A DNA stretch of 64,000 nucleotides from Solirubrobacterales bacterium (GTDB taxonomy: Bacteria; Actinomycetota; Thermoleophilia; Solirubrobacterales; 70-9): positions 3,983-67,982 of the forward strand of contig JASLIG010000018.1 in NCBI GenBank assembly GCA_030152805.1, read 5' to 3'. Positions within the stretch are counted from its first letter, which is position 1, and every line of letters begins with the position of its first letter. The notes beneath the pieces are model-generated. The model did no database searches. It was not told the DNA's origin and saw only the letters and a list, made by a program, of their open reading frames with translations. Both the position numbers and the translations under genes were made by a program. Below are positions 42,662 through 51,538 of this stretch, one piece after another.

Positions 42662-44227
42662 ATGCTCAAAATTCGTCACAGCATTCCGGTTATTGCGATC
42701 GTTGGCGCGCTCGCCGTCGCGGGTTGCGGCGGGGGCAGCGATTCCTCCGCCTCGGGGGGGTCGGAGCTGGCGAGCCTCGCCGCGCCCGGCTCGCTCGTCT
42801 TTGTCGAAGGCGACCTCAAGCCGAGCGGAGAACTGAAGGCGAACGTCGATTCCGTGGCGCAGAAGGTCGCCGGGGTCAAGAACCTGGGCGACTTCGTCAT
42901 CGGGGAACTGGAAAGCTCGGCGAAGGCGGACGGCGAAAGCGTCGACTTCGCCTCCGAAGTCGAACCGTGGCTCGGCGAACGGGCGGGGATCGCTTTCGAA
43001 CGCCTCGTCGACGGCGAACTCTCCGAACCCTTGATCGCGGTCGAAAGCACGAATCCGAAAGCGACGCAGAGCTTCATCGACAAGCGCGCGAGCACCGGCT
43101 CCGAACCGTCCAAAGACGTCTCCTACAAAGGGGTCGACTTCAAGGTCGGCGGTTCCGAAAACGACGCGGTCGGCCTGATCGGCGAGCTGCTCGTCCTCGC
43201 CGACAGCGAAAAGGAATTCAAGGCTGCGGTGGACGCCTCCAACGGCGAATCGCTCGGCGACGAAGATCGCTTCCAGGAAGCGATCGCCACCACCACCAAG
43301 GGCAGCCTCGCCGACGTCTACGTCGATGTCGGCGGGATCCTCGAGCAGTCGGACGATCAGATCGACCCCCAAGCGCGTGGAGTGCTCGAAAACTCGGGAA
43401 TCGATCCAAGCGACGCGACGGCGGTGGCCAGCGTCATTCCTCAATCCGAACAGATCCAGGTCGACCTGAGCAGCAATCTCGGCGGCGAGAAGGCACCGGC
43501 GGGCGACGTCAGCGACCTGCTTGGCTCGCTGCCCGCCAACTCCTTTGCCGCCGTTGCTTTCTCCGACTTCGGCGAACAACTCGAAGAAGCGATCGACAGC
43601 ATCGATGAATCCGGCGTTCCGCCCAACCTGAAGCCGAACGAACTGAAGAGCACCTTGGCGCAGGGGGGCATCGACCTCGACAAGATCGCCGGCTCCTTCG
43701 AAGACGGAGCGGTGTTCGCCGAAAACGCCAACGGCGACAACGTCAGCGGGGCCCTTGTCGCCACCAGCAACTCGAACGAAGCCAGCGAAGCGATCGCCAG
43801 TCTCGGCACGCTGTTGCGGGGAGCAAACGTGCCGGGGATCACGGCCGTCACCGGCAAGGCGAGTGGCTTCTCGGTCAGCAATACCGGACAGCTCGGCGAC
43901 AAGCCGGTAGTCGTCGTCGCCAAAGACAAGCGGGTGGCGATTGGCTACGGCCTCGCCAACGCGCTGGTGGCGCTCAACCCGGGCTCGGGCCCGACGCTCG
44001 CCGATCAGGCGAGCTACAAGGCGGCCGCCGCGGCGCTGGGCAAGACGCCGATCAGCGCTTTCGTCGACGGTCCCGCGGCGCTCAGCCTCGCCGAAACCCT
44101 GGTGCCGCGTTCGAAAACCGAATTCTGGGAAGCTCGTCCCTACCTGAAGAAGATCAGCTACATCGGGATCGGCAGCGGCACCAGCGGCGACCTGGCTACT
44201 GCAACGCTGATCGCCGGCCTCAAGTAG
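42662..44227 (+). CDS. DUF3352-family lipoprotein
   Basis: 521 residues from ATG 42662; a GTG at 42629 overlapping the glmS stop is an alternative start. A lipobox V-A-G-C follows a hydrophobic core (IPVIAIVGALAVAGCGGGSDSS), so it is a membrane-anchored lipoprotein. The mature part (APGSLVFVEGDLKPSGELKANVDSVAQKVAG ... EVEPWLGERAGIAF) matches DUF3352, common in Thermoleophilia and other actinobacteria and of unknown function. Late residues FVDGPAALSLAETLVP resemble the terminal repeat of this family. It is probably cotranscribed with glmS. Confidence 0.88.
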   Translation: MLKIRHSIPVIAIVGALAVAGCGGGSDSSASGGSELASLAAPGSLVFVEGDLKPSGELKANVDSVAQKVAGVKNLGDFVIGELESSAKADGESVDFASEVEPWLGERAGIAFERLVDGELSEPLIAVESTNPKATQSFIDKRASTGSEPSKDVSYKGVDFKVGGSENDAVGLIGELLVLADSEKEFKAAVDASNGESLGDEDRFQEAIATTTKGSLADVYVDVGGILEQSDDQIDPQARGVLENSGIDPSDATAVASVIPQSEQIQVDLSSNLGGEKAPAGDVSDLLGSLPANSFAAVAFSDFGEQLEEAIDSIDESGVPPNLKPNELKSTLAQGGIDLDKIAGSFEDGAVFAENANGDNVSGALVATSNSNEASEAIASLGTLLRGANVPGITAVTGKASGFSVSNTGQLGDKPVVVVAKDKRVAIGYGLANALVALNPGSGPTLADQASYKAAAAALGKTPISAFVDGPAALSLAETLVPRSKTEFWEARPYLKKISYIGIGSGTSGDLATATLIAGLK

Positions 44228-44235
44228 GCCGCGCG

Positions 44236-44589
44236 GTGAGCGCCGGCGTCGGCATCGATCTGCTCGAGGTCGGCCGGCTCGAGCGGGCGCTGGAGCGCCA
44301 TCCGCGCTTGGCCGAGCGCGTCTTCACCAGCGGTGAGCGAGACTACGCCGCTGCGCGGGCCCGTCCGGCACTCCACCTCGCCGCCCGCTTCGCGGCGAAG
44401 GAGGCCGTGGTCAAGGCGCTCGGCCTCAGCGGCGGCGGACTGGGCGAGATCGAGGTGATCGCCGGCGAGCCGCCGACCGTGCGGCTGTCCGGTCGCGCCG
44501 CGAGCGCGGCGGGTGAGGGCGAGATCAAGATTTCGCTCACCCACTCCCGCGACTACGCCGCCGCCGTCGCCATCCTCGACACTGCCTGA
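44236..44589 (+). CDS. acpS: Holo-[acyl-carrier-protein] synthase
   Basis: 117 residues from GTG. GVGIDLLEVGRLERALERHPRLAERVFTSGERDYA contains the Mg-binding Asp, and ARFAAKEAVVKALG contains the catalytic Glu and Lys. It transfers 4'-phosphopantetheine from CoA to acyl carrier protein. It is followed immediately by nnr, the frequent acpS-nnr-alr arrangement. Confidence 0.96.
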   Translation: MSAGVGIDLLEVGRLERALERHPRLAERVFTSGERDYAAARARPALHLAARFAAKEAVVKALGLSGGGLGEIEVIAGEPPTVRLSGRAASAAGEGEIKISLTHSRDYAAAVAILDTA

Positions 44590-46080
44590 ATGGAGCCGTG
44601 GCTCAGCCCGCTTTACGACGCCGCCGGGATGCGCGCCACCGACCGTTGGGCGATCGACGCGCAGGGGATCGCCGAAGCGGACCTGATGGAGGTCGCGGGT
44701 ACCGCGCTTGCCGAGGCCGTTGCCGGGATCGCGCCGCAGGGGCCGGTGCGGATCGTCTGCGGCAAGGGCAACAACGGGGGCGATGGGCTGGTGGCAGAGC
44801 GCCATCTGCGGGGGATGGGTTTCGCGGTCGAGGCGCTCGAGCTCGAGCAGGGGGGGCTGGACGACCTCGACGCGCACCTGGATGGCAGCGGCGCGGTCGT
44901 CGACGCGATCTTCGGCACCGGCTTCGCGGGGGCGCCGCGCCCGCCGGCCGCCGGGGCGATCGAGGCGATCAACCGCTGCGGCGCACCCGTTGTCGCCTGC
45001 GACATCGCCTCCGGCGTCGACGCCTCCAGCGGCGAGATCGAGGCGATCGCGGTCGAGGCCGACCTCACCGTCAGCTTCCACGGGGCGAAGATCGGCCACC
45101 GCGTCGCTCCCGGCAAGTGGCACACGGGTGAGCTGCGGGTCGTGCCGATCGGGATTCCCGAGGGCTCCCCGGTGGATCCCGTGGCGGGCACGATCGGGGA
45201 GGGCGTCCTGGCGCTGGCGCCAGGACGCGGCCCGCGCTCGACCAAGTTCAGCTCCGGCCAGGTGGCGATCGCCGGCGGCTCGCGCGGGCTGACCGGGGCG
45301 GTTCAGATGTCCTCGCTCGCGGCGATCCGAGCGGGGGCCGGCTACGCGACGGTGGCGGTCCCGGCCGACCTCGAGGCGATCTTCGAGGCGGGGCAGCCCG
45401 AGGTGATGTCGGTGGGCTGCCCAGGGGGGGACGGATGCCTGGCGCCGGCCTCTCTGAAGGCGGTCCTGCGGACCTTCGAGCGAGCTGCCGCCGGCGTACT
45501 CGGTCCCGGCATGGGCCGCGACCCGGGCTCGGTCGAGCTGGCTCGCGGGGCGGCGGCGTCGATCGCGGCGCCGCTGGTGATCGACGCCGACGGCCTCAAC
45601 GCCTTCGCCGGCGAGCTCGGCCAGATCGCGGCGCGTCAGGCGGCGACGATCCTCACCCCGCACGCCGGCGAGCTGGGCCGCCTGCTCGCACGCTCTGCCG
45701 AGGAGATTGGCGCGCGGCGACTGGCCAGTGCCCGCGAAGCGGCGCGGGCGTCGGACGCGATCGTCGTGCTCAAGGGCGACGACACGATCGTCGCCGACGG
45801 CGAGCGGATCGCCGTCAACGCGGTCTCCGCGCCAGCGCTCGCGACCGCCGGCACCGGCGACGTTCTCTCCGGCCTCACCGCCGCGATGCTGGCCCGCGGC
45901 CTCGACCCCTTTGCGGCCGCCTGCGCCGCGGTTCTCGCCCACGCCCGCGCCGGGCGCGATGCCGCCGCGCGGATCGGCGCCGCCGAGTCGGTGATCGCCA
46001 CCGACGTGATCGATTCGATCCCGGTTGCCCTCAAAGGCTTAGCGATCAGCGGTCGCGCAAGTCCAATAGTCTCGCCCTGA
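44590..46080 (+). CDS. nnr: Bifunctional NAD(P)H-hydrate epimerase/ADP- or ATP-dependent dehydratase
   Basis: 496 residues. The N-terminal YjeF epimerase domain has MRATDRWAIDAQGIAEADLMEVAG, GKGNNGGDGLVAERHL and CDIASGVDASSGEI. The C-terminal ribokinase-like dehydratase domain has KFSSGQVAIAGGSRGLTGAVQMS, LGPGMGRDPGS, LTPHAGELGRLL and ATAGTGDVLSGLTAAML. It repairs damaged NADH and NADPH hydrates. The stop overlaps the following CBS gene by 1 nt. Confidence 0.96.
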   Translation: MEPWLSPLYDAAGMRATDRWAIDAQGIAEADLMEVAGTALAEAVAGIAPQGPVRIVCGKGNNGGDGLVAERHLRGMGFAVEALELEQGGLDDLDAHLDGSGAVVDAIFGTGFAGAPRPPAAGAIEAINRCGAPVVACDIASGVDASSGEIEAIAVEADLTVSFHGAKIGHRVAPGKWHTGELRVVPIGIPEGSPVDPVAGTIGEGVLALAPGRGPRSTKFSSGQVAIAGGSRGLTGAVQMSSLAAIRAGAGYATVAVPADLEAIFEAGQPEVMSVGCPGGDGCLAPASLKAVLRTFERAAAGVLGPGMGRDPGSVELARGAAASIAAPLVIDADGLNAFAGELGQIAARQAATILTPHAGELGRLLARSAEEIGARRLASAREAARASDAIVVLKGDDTIVADGERIAVNAVSAPALATAGTGDVLSGLTAAMLARGLDPFAAACAAVLAHARAGRDAAARIGAAESVIATDVIDSIPVALKGLAISGRASPIVSP

Positions 46081-46544
46081 TGAAGACCGCCGCCGAGATA
46101 ATGGACGCCGACGTACCGACCGTCTCGCCCGACGCCGACGCGCGGGCGGCGATCGAGCTCCTGGCCAAGACCGAGATGGGGGCTATCCCGGTGGTCGACG
46201 CTGAGCGCAAGCTGGTCGGCATCGTCACCGAGTCCGACCTCGTCCTCGGCGACGAGGAAGCCGACCTGCACCTGCCCCACTACCTCAACATCATGGGAGG
46301 GGTGATCTTCATCGGCTCGATGAAGGGCTTCGAGGAGCGGCTGGAGAAAGCCTTCGCAACCAAGGTCTCCGAGCTGATGACGCCGGATCCCGTCGTCGCC
46401 CGCAGCGACGAGGACGCCGAGGCCGTGGCACGCAGGATCGCCGAGAAGCACCACAACCACCTGCCCGTGGTCGACGGCGAGGGCCGCCTCGTCGGTCTGG
46501 TCACGCGCGCCGATGCCCTCGCCGCGCTCGTCGCCGGCGACTGA
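46080..46544 (+). CDS. CBS-domain pair protein
   Basis: 154 residues from ATG 46080 (TGATG overlap with nnr). Two CBS motifs: AAEIMDADVPTVSPDADARAAIELLAKTEMGAIPVVDAERKLVGIVTESDLV, and VSELMTPDPVVARSDEDAEAVARRIAEKHHNHLPVVDGEGRLVGLVTRADAL. CBS pairs bind adenosine nucleotides or related ligands and act as energy or redox sensors. It stands alone without a catalytic domain, so it is presumably a regulator of a partner. Its place between nnr and alr is operonic. Confidence 0.92.
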   Translation: MKTAAEIMDADVPTVSPDADARAAIELLAKTEMGAIPVVDAERKLVGIVTESDLVLGDEEADLHLPHYLNIMGGVIFIGSMKGFEERLEKAFATKVSELMTPDPVVARSDEDAEAVARRIAEKHHNHLPVVDGEGRLVGLVTRADALAALVAGD

Positions 46545-46548
46545 CCCG

Positions 46549-47661
46549 GTGGCGCGGGCGGTCGCCCGAATCGATGCCGGCGCGGTCGAGCGCAACTGCG
46601 CGCGGCTGAAGGAGGAGCTGGGCGGCGCCGAGCTCTGCGCCGTCGTCAAGGCCGACGGCTACGGACACGGCGCCGACGCCTGCGCCACCGCGGCCCTGGC
46701 GGGCGGCGCTGCGCGGCTCGCGGTGGCCACCGGAGCCGAGGCGGCTCAAATCGGCCGGCGCTTTCCCCAGGTGTCGCTTCTGACGATGGGAGCGCTCACC
46801 GCCGAGGACCTCGACACGGCGCTCGCGGCCGGCTCGGACGTCGCGGTCTGGCGCGAGGGATTCCGCCAGCTCGCCAGCGCTCGCGGGCGGGCGCAGGGAA
46901 CCCCGGTGCGAGTTCACGTCAAGCACGACAGCGGCATGGGGCGGCTTGGCACGCCGGATCCCGCCGAGGTGCTGGCCCTGGCCCGCGCCTGTGCGGCCGA
47001 TCCGCAGCTGGAGCTGGCCGGCGTCTGGACCCACTTCGCCACCGCCGACGAGCCAGGCTCCGACGACGGTTTCTTCGCCGAGCAGCTGGAGCGCTTCGCG
47101 GCGGTCGTCGACGCGGTCAAGGCCGAGTTTCCGGGCGTGACCGCGCACGCCGCCAACAGTGCCGCGGTCTTCCGCGATCGCCGCGCCCATTTCGACATGG
47201 CCCGCTGCGGCGTCGCCGTGTACGGGCTCGATCCGTTCCAGGGAGATCCCGCCGAGCGTGGGCTCGAGCCGGCGCTCTCGCTGCGCTCCTACGTCGCCGA
47301 CGTCAAGCGCTTCGTGGTCGGCGCCAGCGCGGGCTACGGGAGGACCTGGCGGGCGCCCGCCGACACCTGGGTCGGCGTATTGCCGCTCGGCTACGGCGAC
47401 GGCGTGCGGCGCGGTCTCTCCAACAACGCCGAGGTGCTGATCGGGGGACGCCGTTACCCGCTCGTCGGCACCGTCTCGATGGACAATCTCACCGTCGACC
47501 TCGGTCCCGAGACCGAGGTCGGGGCCGGCGAGGAAGCGGTGCTGATCGGCGGCCAGGGCGGGGAGTCGATCCGGGCTGAGGAGGTGGCGCGCCGCCTGGG
47601 CACGATCAACTACGAGGTCACCTGCGGCATCTCGACTCGGGTGCCCCGGGAACTGGCATGA
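46549..47661 (+). CDS. alr: Alanine racemase
   Basis: 370 residues from GTG 46549; an ATG at 46513 overlapping the CBS gene is also possible, and neither start has a clear ribosome-binding site. The PLP lysine is in LCAVVKADGYGHGA. The second catalytic residue is the Tyr in GASAGYGRTWRAP, and the dimer-contributed loop VGTVSMDNLTVDLG is present. It makes D-alanine for peptidoglycan, matching the dacA, glmM and glmS genes in this window. The end NYEVTCGISTRVPRE is typical. Confidence 0.96.
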   Translation: MARAVARIDAGAVERNCARLKEELGGAELCAVVKADGYGHGADACATAALAGGAARLAVATGAEAAQIGRRFPQVSLLTMGALTAEDLDTALAAGSDVAVWREGFRQLASARGRAQGTPVRVHVKHDSGMGRLGTPDPAEVLALARACAADPQLELAGVWTHFATADEPGSDDGFFAEQLERFAAVVDAVKAEFPGVTAHAANSAAVFRDRRAHFDMARCGVAVYGLDPFQGDPAERGLEPALSLRSYVADVKRFVVGASAGYGRTWRAPADTWVGVLPLGYGDGVRRGLSNNAEVLIGGRRYPLVGTVSMDNLTVDLGPETEVGAGEEAVLIGGQGGESIRAEEVARRLGTINYEVTCGISTRVPRELA

Positions 47662-49076
47662 GGGTCGCCGACCGCCTCGCCTCGGCGTCCCTCGTCGGCC
47701 TGGCCAGGCGTGCCTTGGGCGAGGCCGACGGCGTCTGGATAGCGGGCGGAGCCGTGCGCGACGCGGCGCTTGGCCGCGAGGTGGTCGATCTCGACCTCGC
47801 GGTCGCCGCCGACCCTGCGGCCGTGGCCAAGGCGATCGCCCGCGAGGGCGCCGGCCACTCCTTCGAGCTCTCCGCCGAGTTCGCGACCTGGCGGGCCGTC
47901 GCCGCCGATCGTGGCTGGCAGATCGACGTGACCACGCTGCGCGGCGAGACGATCGAGGCCGATCTCGGCGAGCGCGACTTCACGATCGGCGCCGTCGCCG
48001 TGCCGCTTGCCGGCGGCGAGCCGATCGATCCCCACAGCGGCCTCGCCGACCTCGAGCTAGGGGTGCTGCGAGCGGTGAGCGAGCGCAGCTTCGCCGCCGA
48101 TCCGCTGCGCCTGCTGCGCGCTGCGCGCTTTGCCGCCAACCTCGGCTTGGAGATGGACCCCGCCACGGCATCGCTGGCGCGGGCCGAAGCGGGCCGCGCC
48201 GCCGAGGCGGCCGGCGAGCGCCAGCTGGTCGAGCTGCGGCAGCTGATCGGCGGCCCCGATCCGCTGCGCGGAATGGCCCTGCTCGACGAGCTGGGGCTGA
48301 CGCCGGTCGTGCTGCCGGAGATCGAGGCGCTGCGCGGCGTCGAACAGGGCCCCAACCATCACCTCGACGTGCACGGCCACACGCTGGCCGTGCTCGAACG
48401 CACGCTCGAGGTCGAGGCCGACCTCGAGCGCTTCGGCGGCGCGCGGGCCGCCGAACTGGAGTCACTGATGGCCGAGCCCCTGGCCGATGAGATCAGCCGC
48501 GGCACGGCCCTGCGCTTCGGTGCTCTCGTCCACGACATCGGCAAGCCGGCCACGCGCTCGGAGAAAAACGGCTTCGTGACCTTCATCGGCCACGACCGCG
48601 ACGGGGTTGCCATCGTCGGGGAGCTCTGCCGGCGCCTGCGGGCGAGCCGGGACCTGACCCGGCACCTGCAGGGCCTCACCCTGCACCACCTGCGCCTCGG
48701 CTTCCTCGTCCACGAAGCGCCGCTGCCGCCGCGGCGGGTCCACGAGTACCTGCGGGCGACCGATCCGGTCAGCGCCGACGTGACCCTGCTGACGATCGCC
48801 GACCGCCTCTCCGCCCGCGGCTCCGGGCCGTTCGCGACCGAGGAGGCGATCGAGGCACATCTGGCGCTGGCCAGGCAGATGCTCGCCGCGGCGCTCGACT
48901 GGCGCCGCGAAGGGCCGCCGAAGCCGCTCCTGCGCGGCGACGAGCTGGCCGTGGAGCTGGGAATCGACGAAGGTCCCGAGCTCGCCGAGCTCCTCGCCGA
49001 GCTCGAGGCGGCCCAGTACGCGGGCGAGATCGCCGACCGCCAGGCGGCGGTCGATCATCTCCGCCACCGGAGGTGA
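47658..49076 (+). CDS. CCA-adding/poly(A) polymerase-type nucleotidyltransferase with HD domain
   Basis: 472 residues. The nucleotidyltransferase head has [26 protein letters not shown] (G-G-x-V-R-D and D-x-D), then the RRDFT-like [12 protein letters not shown] and [17 protein letters not shown]-terminal HD phosphohydrolase region follows ([18 protein letters not shown] and [14 protein letters not shown]). It may repair or add the tRNA 3' CCA; CCA-adding, A-adding and poly(A) types cannot be separated by eye. It overlaps alr by 4 nt. Confidence 0.9.
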   Translation: MRVADRLASASLVGLARRALGEADGVWIAGGAVRDAALGREVVDLDLAVAADPAAVAKAIAREGAGHSFELSAEFATWRAVAADRGWQIDVTTLRGETIEADLGERDFTIGAVAVPLAGGEPIDPHSGLADLELGVLRAVSERSFAADPLRLLRAARFAANLGLEMDPATASLARAEAGRAAEAAGERQLVELRQLIGGPDPLRGMALLDELGLTPVVLPEIEALRGVEQGPNHHLDVHGHTLAVLERTLEVEADLERFGGARAAELESLMAEPLADEISRGTALRFGALVHDIGKPATRSEKNGFVTFIGHDRDGVAIVGELCRRLRASRDLTRHLQGLTLHHLRLGFLVHEAPLPPRRVHEYLRATDPVSADVTLLTIADRLSARGSGPFATEEAIEAHLALARQMLAAALDWRREGPPKPLLRGDELAVELGIDEGPELAELLAELEAAQYAGEIADRQAAVDHLRHRR

Positions 49077-49107
49077 TCGGGCGCGCGACTGTTATGTTCC
49101 CCGCCGG

Positions 49108-49326
49108 ATGGCGAAAGAGGAGAAGATCGAGATGGAGGGCGAGATCACCGAGGCCCTCCCCAACACGATGTTCCGCGTCAAACTGGACAACGGCCACGAT
49201 GTGCTCGGCCACATCTCCGGCAAGATGCGCCGCCACTACATCCGCATCCTGCCCGGCGACCGGGTCAAGATCGAGCTCTCGCCCTACGACCTCGACCGGG
49301 GCCGCATCACCTACCGCTACAAATAA
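49108..49326 (+). CDS. infA: Translation initiation factor IF-1
   Basis: 72 residues, the usual length: [72 protein letters not shown] (shown here as the OB-fold core, [20 protein letters not shown] being diagnostic). It occupies the A site during initiation. It is separated from its usual S13/S11/L36 operon and instead follows the nucleotidyltransferase gene by 31 nt. A TTATGT hexamer near 49092 is a weak -10 candidate. Confidence 0.98.
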   Translation: MAKEEKIEMEGEITEALPNTMFRVKLDNGHDVLGHISGKMRRHYIRILPGDRVKIELSPYDLDRGRITYRYK

Positions 49327-49334
49327 AGCGCGCC

Positions 49335-49760
49335 GTGAGCGAGGCGCGCTTCCGCATCGGCTCCGAGATCGTCCACGAGGCGGTCGACGGCGAGGTGATC
49401 GCGATCGACCTCGTCAGCGGCAGCTACTACAGCCTGGCGGGCAGCGGCCCGGCGATCTGGGAGCAGTTGGGCGACGGGGCGAGCGAGGCGGAGATACGCG
49501 TCGCGATCCTGTCCCGCTTCGATGGCGACGCCGCGGAGATCGGCGATGACGTCGCCGCCTTCCTCGGCCAGCTTCGGGACAACGGCCTGATCGTCGGTGA
49601 GGCAGGAGGGGCGAATGGCGCGACGCCGCGGGATGACGCCAGCGGTACAGCGCCGTACGAGGCGCCCCGGTTCGAGCGCTACACCGACATGAAGGACTAC
49701 TTCCTGCTGGACCCGATCCACGAGGTCGACACGGCGGGCTGGCCGCGGCCGGCCGCCTAG
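49335..49760 (+). CDS. PqqD-like RiPP-recognition protein fused to a leader/precursor-like tail
   Basis: 141 residues from GTG. Residues 1-86 are a PqqD/RRE fold (SEIVHEAVDGEVIAIDLVSGSYYSLAGSGPAIWEQL ... LGQLRDNGLIV). A Gly/Ala-rich linker (88-107) leads to a distinct tail. The tail starts Y108-E-A-P111-R-F113-E-R-Y, close to the lasso leader motif YxxPxL, and ends LLDPIHEVDTAGWP. Such PqqD proteins occur in HPr-kinase-linked and paeninodin-type lasso clusters. Here it heads a module with an HprK-like kinase, GT2 and nucleotidyltransferase. That the tail is itself modified is inference. Confidence 0.82.
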   Translation: MSEARFRIGSEIVHEAVDGEVIAIDLVSGSYYSLAGSGPAIWEQLGDGASEAEIRVAILSRFDGDAAEIGDDVAAFLGQLRDNGLIVGEAGGANGATPRDDASGTAPYEAPRFERYTDMKDYFLLDPIHEVDTAGWPRPAA

Positions 49761-49764
49761 AGTC

Positions 49765-50856
49765 GTGGCGGGACAATCGGCGGCGCCGGCGACGGACGAC
49801 CTCGCTGCCGCGTACTTCGGGCAGCTCCGCGATCGCTTCGAGCGGGCCGCCGTCGCGGTGGACGGGCCCGGCGTGCTGGAACTCGAGATGGCGGACCTGC
49901 GGCTGCGGCTGAACAGCGCCGGCGCCCCGATGCGCGAGGCTTTGCTGTCCCCCTTCGAGCACCTGGCGGCGGCGGGACCGGGCGAACCCGATCTGACGAT
50001 CTCCCTTTTCGACACGGCCTCAACGGGAGTCGAGCCGCCGGAGCCGCTCTGGGAGCCGCTCGCGGCGCCACCCGGCACCAACCCGGTTGCCCGGCTCCGT
50101 TCGCCGCGGGCGTGTGTGCTGGCGGCAGCGGGCAGCCGGGCGCTCACGGCCGCCGAGCCCGAGGCGGGGATCGCCGTCTTTCACCTGCCGGACGCGATCG
50201 CGGTCCCGGCCGGCGAGCGAGCGGCGCCGATGCGCGAGGCGCTGCAGTTGCTGATGGCCGCGCGGCGCCGCTGGATGACCCACGCCGGTGCCGTCGGTCG
50301 CGACGGCCGCGGCGTGCTCCTCGTCGGCCGCGGCGGCTCCGGCAAGTCGACGCTGGCGCTCTCCTGCGCCATGGCCGGCCTGGAGATCGTCGCCGACGAC
50401 TACCTGCTGATCGAGCCGGACTCGCTGACGGCGCACGCGATGCAGTCGACCGCGAAGCTGACCGAGGAGAGCGCCGAGCGTCTCGGCGTCCCCGCCGGCG
50501 CGATCGACCCAGCTGGCTTCGAGCCCACCCTGGAGGGCCCGGCCAAGGCGCTGGTCGACATCCGCGCCCTGGCGCCCGGGCAAATCAAGCGCCGCCTCGG
50601 CATCCACGCCCTCCTCGCCCCGGCGCTCCCCACCGTCGGGGGAGCGATGGAGCCGGTGCTGCGGCCGATCTCCGCGGCGGAGGGTCTGCGGACGGTGGCG
50701 CCGAGCACGATCGTGCAGTCGGGGTTTCAGGGCGGCGAGTCGCTCGCCGCGCTCGCCGGCCTGGTCCGCCAGGTGCCCAGCTACGCGCTCGAGCTCAGTC
50801 CGGATCCGGCCGCGAACGCGGCCGCGATCGACCGTCTGGTGGCCGAGCTTGGCTGA
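49765..50856 (+). CDS. HPr-kinase-related serine kinase-like protein
   Basis: 363 residues from GTG, 4 nt after the PqqD gene. The C-terminal kinase region (about 150-360) has MTHAGAVGRDGRGVLLVGRGGSGKSTLALSCAMAG, with Walker A GRGGSGKST, then LEIVADDYLLIE with the paired Asp of HprK. The N-terminal 150 residues resemble those of HPr-rel/lasso-associated kinases. In paeninodin-type clusters the homologue phosphorylates the precursor's C-terminal Ser. No PTS HPr is encoded nearby, so a peptide or sugar substrate is likely. Confidence 0.85.
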   Translation: MAGQSAAPATDDLAAAYFGQLRDRFERAAVAVDGPGVLELEMADLRLRLNSAGAPMREALLSPFEHLAAAGPGEPDLTISLFDTASTGVEPPEPLWEPLAAPPGTNPVARLRSPRACVLAAAGSRALTAAEPEAGIAVFHLPDAIAVPAGERAAPMREALQLLMAARRRWMTHAGAVGRDGRGVLLVGRGGSGKSTLALSCAMAGLEIVADDYLLIEPDSLTAHAMQSTAKLTEESAERLGVPAGAIDPAGFEPTLEGPAKALVDIRALAPGQIKRRLGIHALLAPALPTVGGAMEPVLRPISAAEGLRTVAPSTIVQSGFQGGESLAALAGLVRQVPSYALELSPDPAANAAAIDRLVAELG

Positions 50857-51538
50857 GCCGACCGTCACCGCGGCGATCCCGGTGCGCGACGGCGAGGCCT
50901 ACCTGGCCGAGGCGATCGAGAGCGTGCTGGTGCAGAGCCGGCCCTGCGAGCAGCTGATCGTGGTCGACAACGGCTCGACCGATAGCAGCGCCCAGATCGC
51001 CCGCGGCTACGGAGAGAGGGTCGAGCTGGCACATGAGCCGCGCCTGGGGATCGGCTCGGCGCGGAACGCGGCGCTGCGTGCTGCGCGCGGCGACTGCATC
51101 GCTTTCCTCGACGCGGACGACCTCTGGGAGCCGTCGAAGATCGCCCTTCAGCTGGCAGCCCTCGCTGCAGACCCTTCTCTGCAACTCGTCTTCGGCCACG
51201 TGCGCCAGTTCCTCAGCCCCGACCTGGCCGCCGAGCGGGCGGCTGCGCTCAGGGTCCCCGACACCGCCCAGCCTGGCCTCTACATCGGCGCGATGCTGGC
51301 CCGGCGGGAGGCGATTGAGGTAATCGGCCCGTGGCCCGAGGATGCCAAAGTCAGCGACGGCCTCGGCTTTCTGCTGCGCGCGCGCGAGCTGGGTCTCCGC
51401 GAAGCGATGCTGCCGGAGACGGTGACGCTGCGCCGCGTGCACGGCGCTAACCACTCGATTCAGCACCGTGGCGAGCGGGCAGAGTTCGCGCACATGCTGA
51501 AGCGCTCGCTCGATCGTCGCCGCGAGGCGGCGCCGTGA
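50849..51538 (+). CDS. Glycosyltransferase family 2 protein (within the PqqD/HprK module)
   Basis: 229 residues from TTG, overlapping the kinase gene by 8 nt. GT-A fold: VTAAIPVRDGEAYLAEAIESVLVQSRPCEQLIVVDNGSTD, then LGIGSARNAALRAARGDCIAFLDADDLWEPSKI (DXD-type AxDDLW). It lacks membrane helices. Its tight coupling (overlaps at both ends) to kinase and nucleotidyltransferase suggests that it acts on the same product, perhaps glycosylating the PqqD tail or an attached group. That is inference. Confidence 0.9.
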   Translation: MAEPTVTAAIPVRDGEAYLAEAIESVLVQSRPCEQLIVVDNGSTDSSAQIARGYGERVELAHEPRLGIGSARNAALRAARGDCIAFLDADDLWEPSKIALQLAALAADPSLQLVFGHVRQFLSPDLAAERAAALRVPDTAQPGLYIGAMLARREAIEVIGPWPEDAKVSDGLGFLLRARELGLREAMLPETVTLRRVHGANHSIQHRGERAEFAHMLKRSLDRRREAAP

